A stretch of DNA of 64,000 bases, from the NCBI GenBank assembly GCA_049323655.1, contig JBMONO010000009.1:124001-188000 (forward strand), read 5' to 3'. The notes under the pieces are model-generated. The model saw only the letters and a program-made list of their open reading frames with translations, did no database searches and was not told the DNA's origin. This document shows positions 43,110 to 51,850 of this stretch, piece after piece (position 1 is the stretch's first letter; every line of letters starts with the position of its first letter). This DNA is from DB1 sp049323655 (GTDB lineage Bacteria > Desulfobacterota > Desulfobulbia > Desulfobulbales > SURF-16). Made by a program: the position numbers and the translations under genes.

Positions 43110-43856
43110 ATGGCAACCATTTCCGAGAACGCCCTTATCAACACCGGCTGGGTCGAACACCACGCCGGTTACGAGCATACCCGCTCGGAACGGATCATCC
43201 GCCAGATGGTGAGCTGGCTGCGGGACAGCCGTCAATTTGTCACCCTGCTGCACAAGGGCTACCAGTCCGGCGGCACCCTGGTCGTCGCCGCCGACGACCG
43301 GACCGTCATCCTTGACAAGCCGCGGGACTGGCCAGGCAGTAACGCCATTGTCCGGGTGGTGTTCCGCAACACGGCGCGGCTCTGGTGCCATTTCACCGGC
43401 GAAGTCATTGCGACCACGGTGGACACCCTGCGCATGTCCTTTCCGGACGAGCTGTTCATGCTGCAACGACGCCAGCACTTCCGCATCAACGTCCCGGCCG
43501 ACAGCAGTGCCACTTTCCTGTATAACCAGAAAAAGTGCAAGTGTAATATCGTCGATGTCAGCGCCGGCGGCATGCTCCTCGCCGCCAGGGATATCGGTGA
43601 CCTGCCCCAACCCGGCCACACCATCAGAAACATCAGCATCGCCATCCCCTGCGACGACAAGGCGGTCGGCGCGGAAAACGGCCTGCTGCGCATCAAGGTC
43701 AAGGAGGCCGAGGCAGTCCGGCTCTTCCGCAATGAATCAGCACGCACCTTCTGCCTCGGCGTCAATTTTTCCCTGACTCCGGCGGAGGAAGAACGGCTCA
43801 TGCGCTACATCCGCCAGCGGGAACTGGCCATGCTGCGCAAGGGGGTCAACGACTAA
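43110..43856 (+). CDS. PilZ domain c-di-GMP-binding protein (YcgR-like)
   Basis: The 248-residue protein has an N-terminal YcgR/PilZN-like region of about 120 residues. A PilZ domain follows with the binding motif RRQHFRINVP (RxxxR) and DVSAGGMLL (DxSxxG), completing the c-di-GMP site. Such proteins pass the c-di-GMP signal to motility or envelope machinery. AAGAGGAG stands immediately before the ATG. With the EAL-HDOD and HD-GYP genes it indicates active c-di-GMP signalling. Confidence 0.87.
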   Translation: MATISENALINTGWVEHHAGYEHTRSERIIRQMVSWLRDSRQFVTLLHKGYQSGGTLVVAADDRTVILDKPRDWPGSNAIVRVVFRNTARLWCHFTGEVIATTVDTLRMSFPDELFMLQRRQHFRINVPADSSATFLYNQKKCKCNIVDVSAGGMLLAARDIGDLPQPGHTIRNISIAIPCDDKAVGAENGLLRIKVKEAEAVRLFRNESARTFCLGVNFSLTPAEEERLMRYIRQRELAMLRKGVND

Positions 43857-43906
43857 CATTTGTGCGCAGCCTCCGGATACTTTTCACGAACTCATCACAA
43901 TTCCCC

Positions 43907-44308
43907 TTACCCCGCCAGGAATCTGACATACACCTTCCGACTGCGTGGTCCATCGAACTCGCAGAAAAAAATACGCTGCCAGGTGCCGAGCCGGAGTCTG
44001 CCGTTTTCGACAAACACGGTCAGCGAGGCGCCGAAAAGCGAGGCCAGGACATGGGAGGGCGAATTGCCCTCCTGATGCTGATAGGAAAGATCAAAGGGGA
44101 TCATCCTTTTCAGGGCGCTGACAATATCGCGGCGGACTGCCGGGTCCGCGCCCTCGTTGATGGTCAGACCGGCGGTGGTATGGGGATTGAAAAGAAGACA
44201 GAGCCCTTCCGTCATCCCGCTTTTGTCGAGTTCCGCCTCCACACTGCCGGTGATGTCGATCAACTCCATAAAATTCGCCGTGGACACCGTGACAACCGCC
44301 TTCTGCAT
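43907..44308 (-). CDS. YjbQ/UPF0047 family protein
   Basis: The 133-residue protein is typical of the YjbQ family (about 135). It has NPHTTAGLTINEG, GNSPSHVLASLFG and the C-terminal RLRLGTWQRIFFCEFDGP. Members bind a metal through conserved histidines and show weak thiamine-phosphate synthase activity; their true role is unclear. ATG 44308 follows GGAGGGG; an ATG four codons upstream overlaps that site. Confidence 0.88.
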   Translation of the reverse strand: MQKAVVTVSTANFMELIDITGSVEAELDKSGMTEGLCLLFNPHTTAGLTINEGADPAVRRDIVSALKRMIPFDLSYQHQEGNSPSHVLASLFGASLTVFVENGRLRLGTWQRIFFCEFDGPRSRKVYVRFLAG

Positions 44309-44343
44309 TTCCCCCTCCATAAAAATGTGTATAATGTATCAGA

Positions 44344-44519
44344 ATGGTTTCGTAACAACTGGGGGCGCTTCGAACGTTTTCCGTCCTAAGCCGGATAGGC
44401 ACAAAACCATAAATCAATCACAGAAGACCAGGGAGCACACCAAGATAACACGCTGTCATTCAAAACATTTCCCCTGCTCATCTGCACCATCCGTGGTAAA
44501 AATTTGCTGATGACGGACG
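44344..44519 (+). repeat. Decayed MITE-like CACAGAG repeat, copy 5
   Basis: It begins ATGGTTTCGTAACAA and contains AATCACAGAAGACCAGGGAG, GAGCACACCAAGATAACA, ATCCGTGGTAAAAATTTG and a worn right end. It aligns in order with copy 4 but carries many substitutions and about 45 extra bases in its left part. It lies between yjbQ and the MBL hydrolase gene. Confidence 0.55.
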
Positions 44520-44595
44520 AGACGAAATTGAGTATAGGCAATCGTAACGCCTGGAAGTGGCCACCCGCGCCATCCCGTTTTGATGGAGGACACCC

Positions 44596-45237
44596 ATGAT
44601 TGACACCATCCTGCACAATCTTGCCTGGCTCGGCCATGACGGATTCCGCCTTACGGCCGGCGGGAAAACGATCTACATCGACCCGTTCCAACTGACCGGC
44701 AACCAGCCGCCGGCCGATATCATCCTGGTCACCCACGCTCACTTCGATCACTGCTCTCCGGATGATATCGACAAAATCAGCCAGCCGTCAACCGCCATCA
44801 TCACCGGCGCCGACTCAGCGGCAAAACTCTCCGGTCGGATCACCACTGTCAAACCGGGCGACCGGATCACCTGCGACACCATCACGGTGGAGGCGGTGCC
44901 CGCTTACAACACCAACAAAAAATTTCACCCGCGCGCCAACGACTGGCTCGGCTTCATTGTCACGGTGGACGGGGTACGTATCTATCATGCCGGCGATACG
45001 GACCATATCCCGGAAATGGCAGCCATCGAGGCCGACATCGCCCTGCTGCCCGTCTCCGGCACCTATGTCATGACCGCCGAGGAGGCGGCGGCAGCGGCCA
45101 TCGACATTCATCCAAAGGTCGCGGTTCCGATGCATTTCGGCTCCATTGTCGGCGAACAGAGCGACGCCGAGCTGTTCGCCGCCACACTGGCAGGTCGAAT
45201 CAGGGTGCACATTCCGCAAAAAAAGGACGCGGCGTGA
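44596..45237 (+). CDS. MBL-fold metal-dependent hydrolase (UPF0173 family)
   Basis: The 213-residue protein has the metallo-beta-lactamase motif THAHFDHCS, the aspartate in YHAGDTDHIPEM and the C-terminal histidine in AVPMHFGSIVG. UPF0173 members resemble UlaG-type lactonases; the substrate is unknown. GGAGG precedes the start. Its stop overlaps the GTG start of the cysG-like gene, so it heads the heme/siroheme transcript. Confidence 0.9.
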   Translation: MIDTILHNLAWLGHDGFRLTAGGKTIYIDPFQLTGNQPPADIILVTHAHFDHCSPDDIDKISQPSTAIITGADSAAKLSGRITTVKPGDRITCDTITVEAVPAYNTNKKFHPRANDWLGFIVTVDGVRIYHAGDTDHIPEMAAIEADIALLPVSGTYVMTAEEAAAAAIDIHPKVAVPMHFGSIVGEQSDAELFAATLAGRIRVHIPQKKDAA

Positions 45238-45899
45238 ATTATTTTCCGATCAGTCTCGACATCCGCGGCCGCCTCTGCATCGTCATCGGCGGCGGCCGGG
45301 TGGCGGCGCGCAAGGTCGGCTCCCTGCTGTCCAGTCATGGCAGGGTGACGGTGATCAGTCCGGCCCTGGTTGACGAACTGGCCATCCTGGTCGAGCAGGG
45401 CGTTTTCCGCTGGCTGCCGCGGGAATACCGAACCGGCGATCTCGCCGGCGCCTTTCTCGTCATCGCGGCCACCGACGACAGTATCGTCCAGGAAGCGATC
45501 CACCGCGAGGCGGAGACAAACAACATCCTGCTCAATGTCGCGGATGTGCCGAAATGGTGCAACTTCATCCTGCCTGCCACCGTGCGTCGGGGCGATCTCA
45601 CCATCTCCGTCTCCACCGCCGGGAAAAGCCCGGCGCTGGCCAAGCAGCTCCGCCAGGAGCTGGAAAAGGAGTATACCGACGATTACGATCTCCTCCTCCA
45701 GGTCCTCGGCCGCTTGCGTCCGATTGTCCTCGATATGGGGTTTCCCCACGAAAAAAATAAAATTCTTTTTGAAAAACTGTTGCACAGGGATATGATTGAG
45801 TGGCTCAGACAGCAGAACTGGCAGGCACTGACAGGCCATATCCGTTCCGTTCTCGGCAAGGATGTTCCCCTGAGCCTGCTCACCGGCCAGATGGAATAA
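45234..45899 (+). CDS. Precorrin-2 dehydrogenase / sirohydrochlorin ferrochelatase (CysG N-terminal type)
   Basis: The 221-residue protein has the NAD-binding loop IGGGRVAARKVGSLL, AATDD, LNVADVPKWCNFILPA and RGDLTISVSTAGKSPALA. This is the Met8/CysG-N pattern that oxidises precorrin-2 and may insert iron to give siroheme. Siroheme serves sulfite reductase, and sulfate reducers also use it as a heme precursor. The start is a GTG overlapping the previous stop; AGGA lies upstream. It is followed by ccsA and hemA. Confidence 0.9.
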   Translation: MNYFPISLDIRGRLCIVIGGGRVAARKVGSLLSSHGRVTVISPALVDELAILVEQGVFRWLPREYRTGDLAGAFLVIAATDDSIVQEAIHREAETNNILLNVADVPKWCNFILPATVRRGDLTISVSTAGKSPALAKQLRQELEKEYTDDYDLLLQVLGRLRPIVLDMGFPHEKNKILFEKLLHRDMIEWLRQQNWQALTGHIRSVLGKDVPLSLLTGQME

Positions 45900-46032
45900 G
45901 CCGCATGCCCCTGCCGGACCGTGCCGCCGACTGGGAAAAGGCTGCCCCGCGGCCGCTGTTCGAGCACCTGAAACCTGCAGACACCCGACGGGGATAACCG
46001 TCACCGGCCATTAACCTTCGGAGAACAGCTGA

Positions 46033-46842
46033 ATGCTCTTTACCTTTACGTTTATCGTCTATCTGCTGGCCACCGGAACGTACATCGCCTTTTTCATCAC
46101 CCAGCAAAAAAACATTCGCACCTCGGCCCGCTTCATGTTGTTTGGCGCCGGTGTTCTCCATACGGTGACCATCATCAGCCGCTATCTGGCCGCCGGCCAC
46201 ACACCGCTCACCACCCACCACGACACCGTTTCCTTCTTCGCCTGGTCCATGACCTGGGCCTTTCTCTCCTTCCGCTGGCGCTACCAGGTGAAGAACTTCG
46301 GCACCTTTGTCTCCCTGGTGATCAGCGCCCTGATGATTGTTGCCGCTCTCTCTTCCCAGCACATCACCGAGCTGCCGCCGGCTCTGCAGAGCGCCTGGCT
46401 GCCGGTCCACGCCAGTATCGCCATTCTCGCCGACGGTTTTCTCGCCCTGGGCTTCTGCAGCGGTCTCATGTACCTGCTGCAGGAACGAGAACTGAAAAAG
46501 AAACGCTTCGGCGTCTTTTACAGCCGCCTGCCCTCCCTGGATGCACTTGACACCCTGATCCACCACTGCCTGACCGTAGGCTTCCCGCTGCTGACCCTGG
46601 GCATCATCACCGGTTCGTTCTGGGCCAAACAGGCCTGGGGATCTTACTGGCACTGGGACCCAAAGGAAACCTGGTCGCTGATCACATGGTTCATCTATGC
46701 CGGCATGCTGCACCAGCGCTTCATTGCCGGCTGGCGGGGCAAAAGGGCCGCTATTCTCGCCATCATCGGTTTCATTTCAGTGCTCTTCACCCTGTGGGGG
46801 GTGACCTTTCTGTTGACGGGGGTTCATTCCTATGTCCGCTGA
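46033..46842 (+). CDS. CcsA/HemX-type cytochrome c assembly protein
   Basis: The 269-residue membrane protein has eight predicted helices. It carries the tryptophan-rich heme-handling signature WGSYWHWDPKETWSL, preceded by conserved histidines (TTHHDTVSFFAW). This family includes CcsA, the system II heme handler, and HemX, which affects HemA levels. Its 3' end overlaps hemA by 11 bases, which favours the HemX name, but a ccsB partner elsewhere would favour CcsA. Confidence 0.85.
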   Translation: MLFTFTFIVYLLATGTYIAFFITQQKNIRTSARFMLFGAGVLHTVTIISRYLAAGHTPLTTHHDTVSFFAWSMTWAFLSFRWRYQVKNFGTFVSLVISALMIVAALSSQHITELPPALQSAWLPVHASIAILADGFLALGFCSGLMYLLQERELKKKRFGVFYSRLPSLDALDTLIHHCLTVGFPLLTLGIITGSFWAKQAWGSYWHWDPKETWSLITWFIYAGMLHQRFIAGWRGKRAAILAIIGFISVLFTLWGVTFLLTGVHSYVR

Positions 46843-48112
46843 TACCATCCTGGTCCTGGGCGTCAACCACAAGTCCGCCCCTGTCGAGGTGAGGGAACAG
46901 CTGGCCTTCAGCGATGACCCCGAGGCGCCCTTCCTTGCCATCAAGGCCATTCCCGAGTGCAGTGAGTTCTGCTTTCTCTCCACCTGCAACCGGGTCGAGG
47001 TCATCTTCACCACCAGCAACCGGCACCAGTGTGTCGCTGCCATCAAAAAGGCCCTGTTTGCCAAAAGCAAGGTCAGAGAAGATGAAATCGACCGCTTCAT
47101 CTATCTGCACAGCGGCGCCGATGCGGTCACCCACCTCTACCGGGTGGCGGCCAGCCTCGACTCCATGGTGGTAGGAGAACCGCAGATCCTTGGCCAGCTG
47201 AAAGAGGCCTACCGCAAATCATCGGAACGGGAGGGCACCGGCGTCATCTTAAACCGCCTGCTCCACAAGGCCTTTTCGGTGGCCAAGCGAATCCGCACCG
47301 AAACCAACATCGGCGGCAGCGCGGTTTCCATCAGCTATGCGGCGGTGGAACTGGCGAAAAAGATCTTCGGCTCCCTCAAGGGCAAGAAGGTGCTGCTGGT
47401 CGGCGCCGGTGAGATGGCGGAACTGGCGGCGGAACACCTGATCAACCAGGGTATTTCCGAGGTGATCGTCGCCAACCGCACCCTGGAACGGGCGGTCAAT
47501 CTGGCCAAGCGCTTCAACGGCAAGGCGGTGGGCCTGCCAGAACTGCACGCCCAGATGGAACTGGTAGACATTATGGTCAGCTCCACCGGCGCCAGCGGCC
47601 TCATCCTCCACCAGGAGGACGTCAAGCCGATCATGAAGCAGCGCAAAAATCGGCCGCTCTTTCTCATCGACATCGCCGTCCCCCGGGATCTCGACCCCCG
47701 CCTCAACGACCTCGACAACGTCTATCTCTACGACGTGGACGACCTCAGTCAGGTGGTCGAGGTCAATAAGGCGGAACGCGAACAGGAGGCGTTGCGGGCC
47801 GAACGGATCGTCACCGAAGAGACCATCAAATTTCTCCAGTGGCTGGAAGACATGCAGCTTACCCCCACCATCGCCGCCCTCCGCCGCAAGGCCGACCTCA
47901 TCGTCCGGGCGGAGATGGAAAAAACCCTGGCCCACACCAGTTTGACCGCCAAGGAAATCAAATCCATCGAAAAAATGACCGGCGCCATCATCAACAAACT
48001 GCTGCACGACCCCATTCTCTTTCTCAAACAGAACCACGGAACGGACGACAAGCGCGTCAAACTCGACTTCACCCGCAAATTCTTCGGCCTCGATCTTGAA
48101 AGCAAGGAATAA
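46832..48112 (+). CDS. hemA: Glutamyl-tRNA reductase
   Basis: The 426-residue enzyme reduces glutamyl-tRNA to glutamate-1-semialdehyde, the first step of C5 tetrapyrrole synthesis. The catalytic cysteine is in LSTCNRVEV, the NADPH site in VLLVGAGEMAELAAEHL, and GEPQILGQLKEAYR and DIAVPRDLDPR are further signatures. The length fits the family. It is coupled to the ccsA/hemX gene, and hemL lies upstream at 33519. Confidence 0.96.
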   Translation: MSADTILVLGVNHKSAPVEVREQLAFSDDPEAPFLAIKAIPECSEFCFLSTCNRVEVIFTTSNRHQCVAAIKKALFAKSKVREDEIDRFIYLHSGADAVTHLYRVAASLDSMVVGEPQILGQLKEAYRKSSEREGTGVILNRLLHKAFSVAKRIRTETNIGGSAVSISYAAVELAKKIFGSLKGKKVLLVGAGEMAELAAEHLINQGISEVIVANRTLERAVNLAKRFNGKAVGLPELHAQMELVDIMVSSTGASGLILHQEDVKPIMKQRKNRPLFLIDIAVPRDLDPRLNDLDNVYLYDVDDLSQVVEVNKAEREQEALRAERIVTEETIKFLQWLEDMQLTPTIAALRRKADLIVRAEMEKTLAHTSLTAKEIKSIEKMTGAIINKLLHDPILFLKQNHGTDDKRVKLDFTRKFFGLDLESKE

Positions 48113-48142
48113 CTCCGCTCCGTCTCACCGACAAAGCTTTTC

Positions 48143-48171
48143 TTGACAACCAAAGCCGCTGATGCTATTTT
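48143..48171 (+). promoter_or_regulatory. Sigma70 promoter for rpmH
   Basis: TTGACA (48143-48148) and TATTTT (48166-48171) are separated by 17 bases, about 150 bases before rpmH. They lie in the gap after hemA, where the ribosomal protein operon is expected to start. Confidence 0.65.
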
Positions 48172-48322
48172 GCAAAATTCATTTTTCAGTGTGTATTTTT
48201 TTTGACGGGAGACAGAGCTTGATTGCCAGCCTGCCCGGACGAGCCCGTGAGACTCGTCAGCATCCCGTCCTTACTGACAAGCAGCCAGCACACGGCAGAT
48301 ACATTCTCGAAGGAAAATCGTC

Positions 48323-48460
48323 ATGAGTAAACGTACCTTTCAGCCCGGCAACACCACCCGTAGTCGCACCCATGGCTTTCGCACCCGCATGAAAACCAAA
48401 AACGGCCGTGCCGTTATCAACCGCCGCCGCGCCAAAGGCCGCGTTCGCCTTTCCGCATAA
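48323..48460 (+). CDS. rpmH: 50S ribosomal protein L34
   Basis: The 45-residue, highly basic protein reads MSKRTFQPGNTTRSRTHGF and continues RTRMKTKNGR to RAKGRVRLSA, the unmistakable L34 sequence. AAGGA precedes the ATG. It is the first gene of the conserved rpmH-rnpA-yidD-yidC-jag-mnmE locus found near many replication origins. Confidence 0.97.
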   Translation: MSKRTFQPGNTTRSRTHGFRTRMKTKNGRAVINRRRAKGRVRLSA

Positions 48461-48472
48461 GCTTGCAGAACT

Positions 48473-48835
48473 GTGCCGGGCACAACCGGGGCAAAGCAAC
48501 TGGGACTGCCCAAGACAGCACTGCTCAGCAAACCTGGGGAGTTTCAGGCTGTTTACCGGCAGGGACGGCGGTTACGGGGAAAGGAATTCAGTGTCATCAT
48601 TCTGCCGAACGGCTTATCGACCAGCCGCCTAGGCATCAGTGTGCACGGGGTCAAGCGAGCGGTCCGGCGCAACAGAATAAAGCGCATCATCCGTGAATTT
48701 TATCGTGTTCACCGGGAATTCATCACTCCCCCATCAGACGTTGTCATCGCTGTCCGCCGGGATTTTTCCCTTGCATCTCCCCGGCAGGTGACGGAAAGCA
48801 TTGCCCCGTTGCTTGACCTGCCTCTCCGGCCCTGA
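48473..48835 (+). CDS. rnpA: Ribonuclease P protein component
   Basis: The 120-residue basic protein has the RNase P signature AVRRNRIKRIIREFYR and the N-terminal LPKTALLSKPGEFQAVYRQG. It assists the RNase P RNA in 5' maturation of tRNAs. The start is probably the GTG at 48473, 12 bases after rpmH; no ATG lies ahead of the conserved region. The position directly after rpmH is typical. Confidence 0.92.
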   Translation: MPGTTGAKQLGLPKTALLSKPGEFQAVYRQGRRLRGKEFSVIILPNGLSTSRLGISVHGVKRAVRRNRIKRIIREFYRVHREFITPPSDVVIAVRRDFSLASPRQVTESIAPLLDLPLRP

Positions 48836-48912
48836 TTCGGGGCCGGCTGCCTTTTGTCCCTGATGACCGGTTTCCGTTCATCAGGTCGCAGGGTCTTGGT
48901 GAACAGATCAAC

Positions 48913-49128
48913 ATGAAAACGCTGCTGCTGCTCCTCATCCGCGGCTATCAGATTGCCGTCTCTCCCGTGCTGCCGCCCGCATGCCGTTTTACCCCCACCT
49001 GTTCCCAGTACGCTCTGGAGGCCATCAGCCACCATGGCGCCTGCAAAGGCCTGCTGCTGGCAGCCGGCCGCATCCTGCGCTGTCACCCCTTCTGCCGTGG
49101 CGGCTATGATCCCGTAATAAAACAATAA
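48913..49128 (+). CDS. yidD: Membrane protein insertion efficiency factor YidD
   Basis: The 71-residue protein matches YidD: LLLIRGYQIAVSPVLPPACRF, then TPTCSQYALEAI and LRCHPFCRGGYDPV, with conserved cysteines. YidD lies at the inner membrane and aids YidC-dependent insertion. It is flanked by rnpA and yidC as usual. Confidence 0.95.
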   Translation: MKTLLLLLIRGYQIAVSPVLPPACRFTPTCSQYALEAISHHGACKGLLLAAGRILRCHPFCRGGYDPVIKQ

Positions 49129-49138
49129 GGAAAAAAAC

Positions 49139-50794
49139 ATGGAGACCAAGAGAGCTTTTCTCGCCATTGTGCTGTCTCTCCTCATCCTGTTCGGTTATCA
49201 ATACTTCTTTCTCCCGCCGCAACAACCGACCATGGTCAACGAACCGCAGGAAAAGTCCCTGCCGCAACAAGCAGCACCGCAACCGGCCTCGCCGTCTTCC
49301 GCACCGGTCCTGTCCGCGGCGGCCGCCTCCAGCGGTCCTGCCATGACCGAGTTGCCGACCAGGGAGGGCCGTCAGATCGCCATTACCACCCCGCTTTACT
49401 CGGCGATGGTTTCTGAAACCGGTGGCGGCATCACCAGCTTCAAACTGAACAAGTATCGGGAAAGTCTGGCTGAGGATTCCGGTGCCAAGGAACTGATCAG
49501 CACCTCCGCTCCCCGCCAGCTCCCCCTCTTCTTCTCCTGGGGCGAGGAGCCTGAACATGCCGCGGTGCCGGTCTTTGAGGCGGATCGCGAAAACGTCCGG
49601 GTCAGCGGAACGGATACTGCCTTGGCCATGCACCATCGTTTCCCCTCCGGCCTTGAAATAACCAGAACCCTGCACTTTTCCGAAAACGATTACCTGATCC
49701 GGTTGACGGTCGATGTCCGCAACACCTCCGCCGAGCACCAGCTGCAGGGCGCCCCGTACCTGGCCATGACCAATCAGCTCCCCTCCGGCGACGACAAAAA
49801 CACCTTCGTCTTTCACGGTCCGGCCCTCTTCCAGGAGGGCGTGCTGGAGGAAATCAAGCCCGACGACCTGAAAAAGGGCAAACAGACCCGCACCGGCACG
49901 CTCGACTGGGTGGCCTATGAAGACACCTACTTTATGACCGGTATCATCCCGGATGCCGCCGGCCCCGCCACCGTCCATTTCTCCCTGGCCGCCGACAATG
50001 CCGTCGCCACCGTGCTGGCCGGTGACACCGTGACCTTGCCGCCCGGCGGGGAGAAACGCTACACCTACACTGCCTATTTCGGGCCAAAGGAACACAAAAC
50101 CCTGAAAGAGGTCGGCCACCATCTTGAAAAAATTATCAATTTCGGTTGGTTCGACGTACTGGCCAAGCCGATGCTCCATCTGCTCAACTTCCTCTACACC
50201 TTTGTTCACAACTACGGGGTGGCCATCATTCTGGTCACGGTAATCATCAAGGCCCTGTTCTGGCCCATCGCCCACAAAGGCATGAAATCGATGAAAACCC
50301 TGCAGAAACTCCAGCCCAAGATGGCCAAACTGCGTGAAAAATACGGCAACGACAAGGAGCGGCTCAACCGGGAAATGATCCAGCTCTATCAGACCTACAA
50401 GGTCAACCCGATGGGCGGCTGCCTGCCGATGCTTTTGCAGATCCCGGTCTTTTTCGCCCTCTACAAGGTGCTGCTGCAGACCATCGAACTGCGGCACGCC
50501 CCCTTCATGTTGTGGATCACCGATCTCTCCGCCCCGGACCGGCTGCCCATCGGAATCGACATTCCGATGCTGGGCGGCATTCCGGTGCTGACGCTGCTGA
50601 TGGGCGCCTCGATGTTCCTCCAGCAGAAGATGACGCCTACCACCGGCGATCCGACCCAGGCGAAAATCATGATGTTTCTGCCGGTGATCTTTACCTTCAT
50701 GTTCCTCAACTTTGCCTCGGGACTGGTTCTTTACTGGTTTGTCAACAACCTGCTGTCCATTGCCCAGCAATACGTCATCAATCGCGGGGACTGA
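49139..50794 (+). CDS. yidC: Membrane protein insertase YidC
   Basis: The 551-residue protein has an N-terminal membrane anchor (residues 7-24, ending YQYFFLPP). A large periplasmic beta domain follows at about 60-330. The conserved membrane core is at about 345-545, with PMLHLLNFLYTFVHNYGVAI, NPMGGCLPMLLQIPVFFALY and FNFASGLVLYWFVNN-like segments. YidC inserts membrane proteins alone or with Sec. Length and domain order are those of Gram-negative YidC. Confidence 0.96.
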   Translation: METKRAFLAIVLSLLILFGYQYFFLPPQQPTMVNEPQEKSLPQQAAPQPASPSSAPVLSAAAASSGPAMTELPTREGRQIAITTPLYSAMVSETGGGITSFKLNKYRESLAEDSGAKELISTSAPRQLPLFFSWGEEPEHAAVPVFEADRENVRVSGTDTALAMHHRFPSGLEITRTLHFSENDYLIRLTVDVRNTSAEHQLQGAPYLAMTNQLPSGDDKNTFVFHGPALFQEGVLEEIKPDDLKKGKQTRTGTLDWVAYEDTYFMTGIIPDAAGPATVHFSLAADNAVATVLAGDTVTLPPGGEKRYTYTAYFGPKEHKTLKEVGHHLEKIINFGWFDVLAKPMLHLLNFLYTFVHNYGVAIILVTVIIKALFWPIAHKGMKSMKTLQKLQPKMAKLREKYGNDKERLNREMIQLYQTYKVNPMGGCLPMLLQIPVFFALYKVLLQTIELRHAPFMLWITDLSAPDRLPIGIDIPMLGGIPVLTLLMGASMFLQQKMTPTTGDPTQAKIMMFLPVIFTFMFLNFASGLVLYWFVNNLLSIAQQYVINRGD

Positions 50795-50836
50795 CCGCTG
50801 TCCCCGGTCGATACCGTCACCATTGTGGAGAACCGC

Positions 50837-51736
50837 ATGCCCATCAAACTTGAATTCAAAGGCGCCGACATCGACGAGGCCATCAGCCAGGCCTGCAGGA
50901 AGCTGAACGTTCCCCGGGAAGAGCTTGATATTGAAATCGTCTCCACCGGTTCGTCCGGCATCTTCGGACTTTGCAAAAAACAGGCGGTGATCCGCGCCGC
51001 CAGAAAACCAGCCGACACCATTGGACCGGCAGTACAGGCCGCCACGACCGAGCCCGAACCGGAAAGAGCATTGCCGGCGCCGTCTGCCGCACCTCCGGTC
51101 GTTCCACCGGCAACAGAGGAAAAATATGAGCAGGCCGCAAACAACCAAGCTCCCCGCCGCGCACGACAGGCCGTCCGGGAAAGGGAAAAAGCTGAGGCGC
51201 CTCCCCCCACCCCACCCCGGCCGCTGGCGCCCCTGACGCCGGAAATTCGCGGCCAGATCAAAACCGACCTTGAACAGCTGCTTACCCTCATGGGCTTTGC
51301 CTCCACCGTCGATGTGGAGGAACGCAACAACAAGGCCCATGCCGTTATCAACGGAGAGCATCTCGATGAATTAACCGGCAATGACGGCCAGGCCCTGGAC
51401 AGCCTTCAGTACCTGATGCGCAAGATCATTGCCCGGAAGTTTCCGGAAAAGGTCCATTTTGCCATCGATGCCGGAGAATTCCGGGAAAAACGAAAAATCG
51501 AGCTGCAGGAACTGGCCCTGAAACTGGCAGCCGAAGTCAAGGAAACGGATAAAACCAAAACGACGCCGCCGTTAAACCCGGCAGAGCGGCGGGTAGTCCA
51601 CCTGACCCTCCAGGATGACAAGGGCATCCGCAGCCGCAGCGTCGGCGACGGTCTTTTCAAAAAGATCATCATCTATCTTCCGGGCAAGGGTCGGTCCCGG
51701 CCGTCCGCAGCGAGGAGAAAAGGGCGGAAAAATTGA
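50837..51736 (+). CDS. jag: Jag/KhpB RNA-binding protein
   Basis: The 299-residue protein has a Jag-N domain (residues 1-55, GSSGIFGLCKKQA). A long Pro/Ala/Glu-rich linker (about 60-135) follows, then a KH domain and a C-terminal R3H domain (ERRVVHLTLQDDKGIRSRS). Jag/KhpB binds RNA and influences cell division and envelope genes. ATG 50837 is chosen because GGAG lies six bases upstream; an in-frame GTG at 50825 would overlap that site. The linker is longer than in many homologues. Confidence 0.92.
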   Translation: MPIKLEFKGADIDEAISQACRKLNVPREELDIEIVSTGSSGIFGLCKKQAVIRAARKPADTIGPAVQAATTEPEPERALPAPSAAPPVVPPATEEKYEQAANNQAPRRARQAVREREKAEAPPPTPPRPLAPLTPEIRGQIKTDLEQLLTLMGFASTVDVEERNNKAHAVINGEHLDELTGNDGQALDSLQYLMRKIIARKFPEKVHFAIDAGEFREKRKIELQELALKLAAEVKETDKTKTTPPLNPAERRVVHLTLQDDKGIRSRSVGDGLFKKIIIYLPGKGRSRPSAARRKGRKN

Positions 51737-51850
51737 CAAACCCCGGCAGATAGCCGATAATGGTGGCGACACTGCCCCCTTTTTGCTCATCTGCCCCGGC
51801 AATGGGACAAGGGCGGCCCGTATCGTCACCCATGAACATATTCCGCCGCC

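Noticed and set aside
45904..45996. 30-codon frame between the cysG-like gene and ccsA
   Set aside because: It has an ATG close to the previous stop but no ribosome site and no recognisable sequence.
49025..51361. 778-codon minus-strand frame opposite yidC and jag
   Set aside because: It is antisense to unmistakable genes and its composition is unlike a protein.
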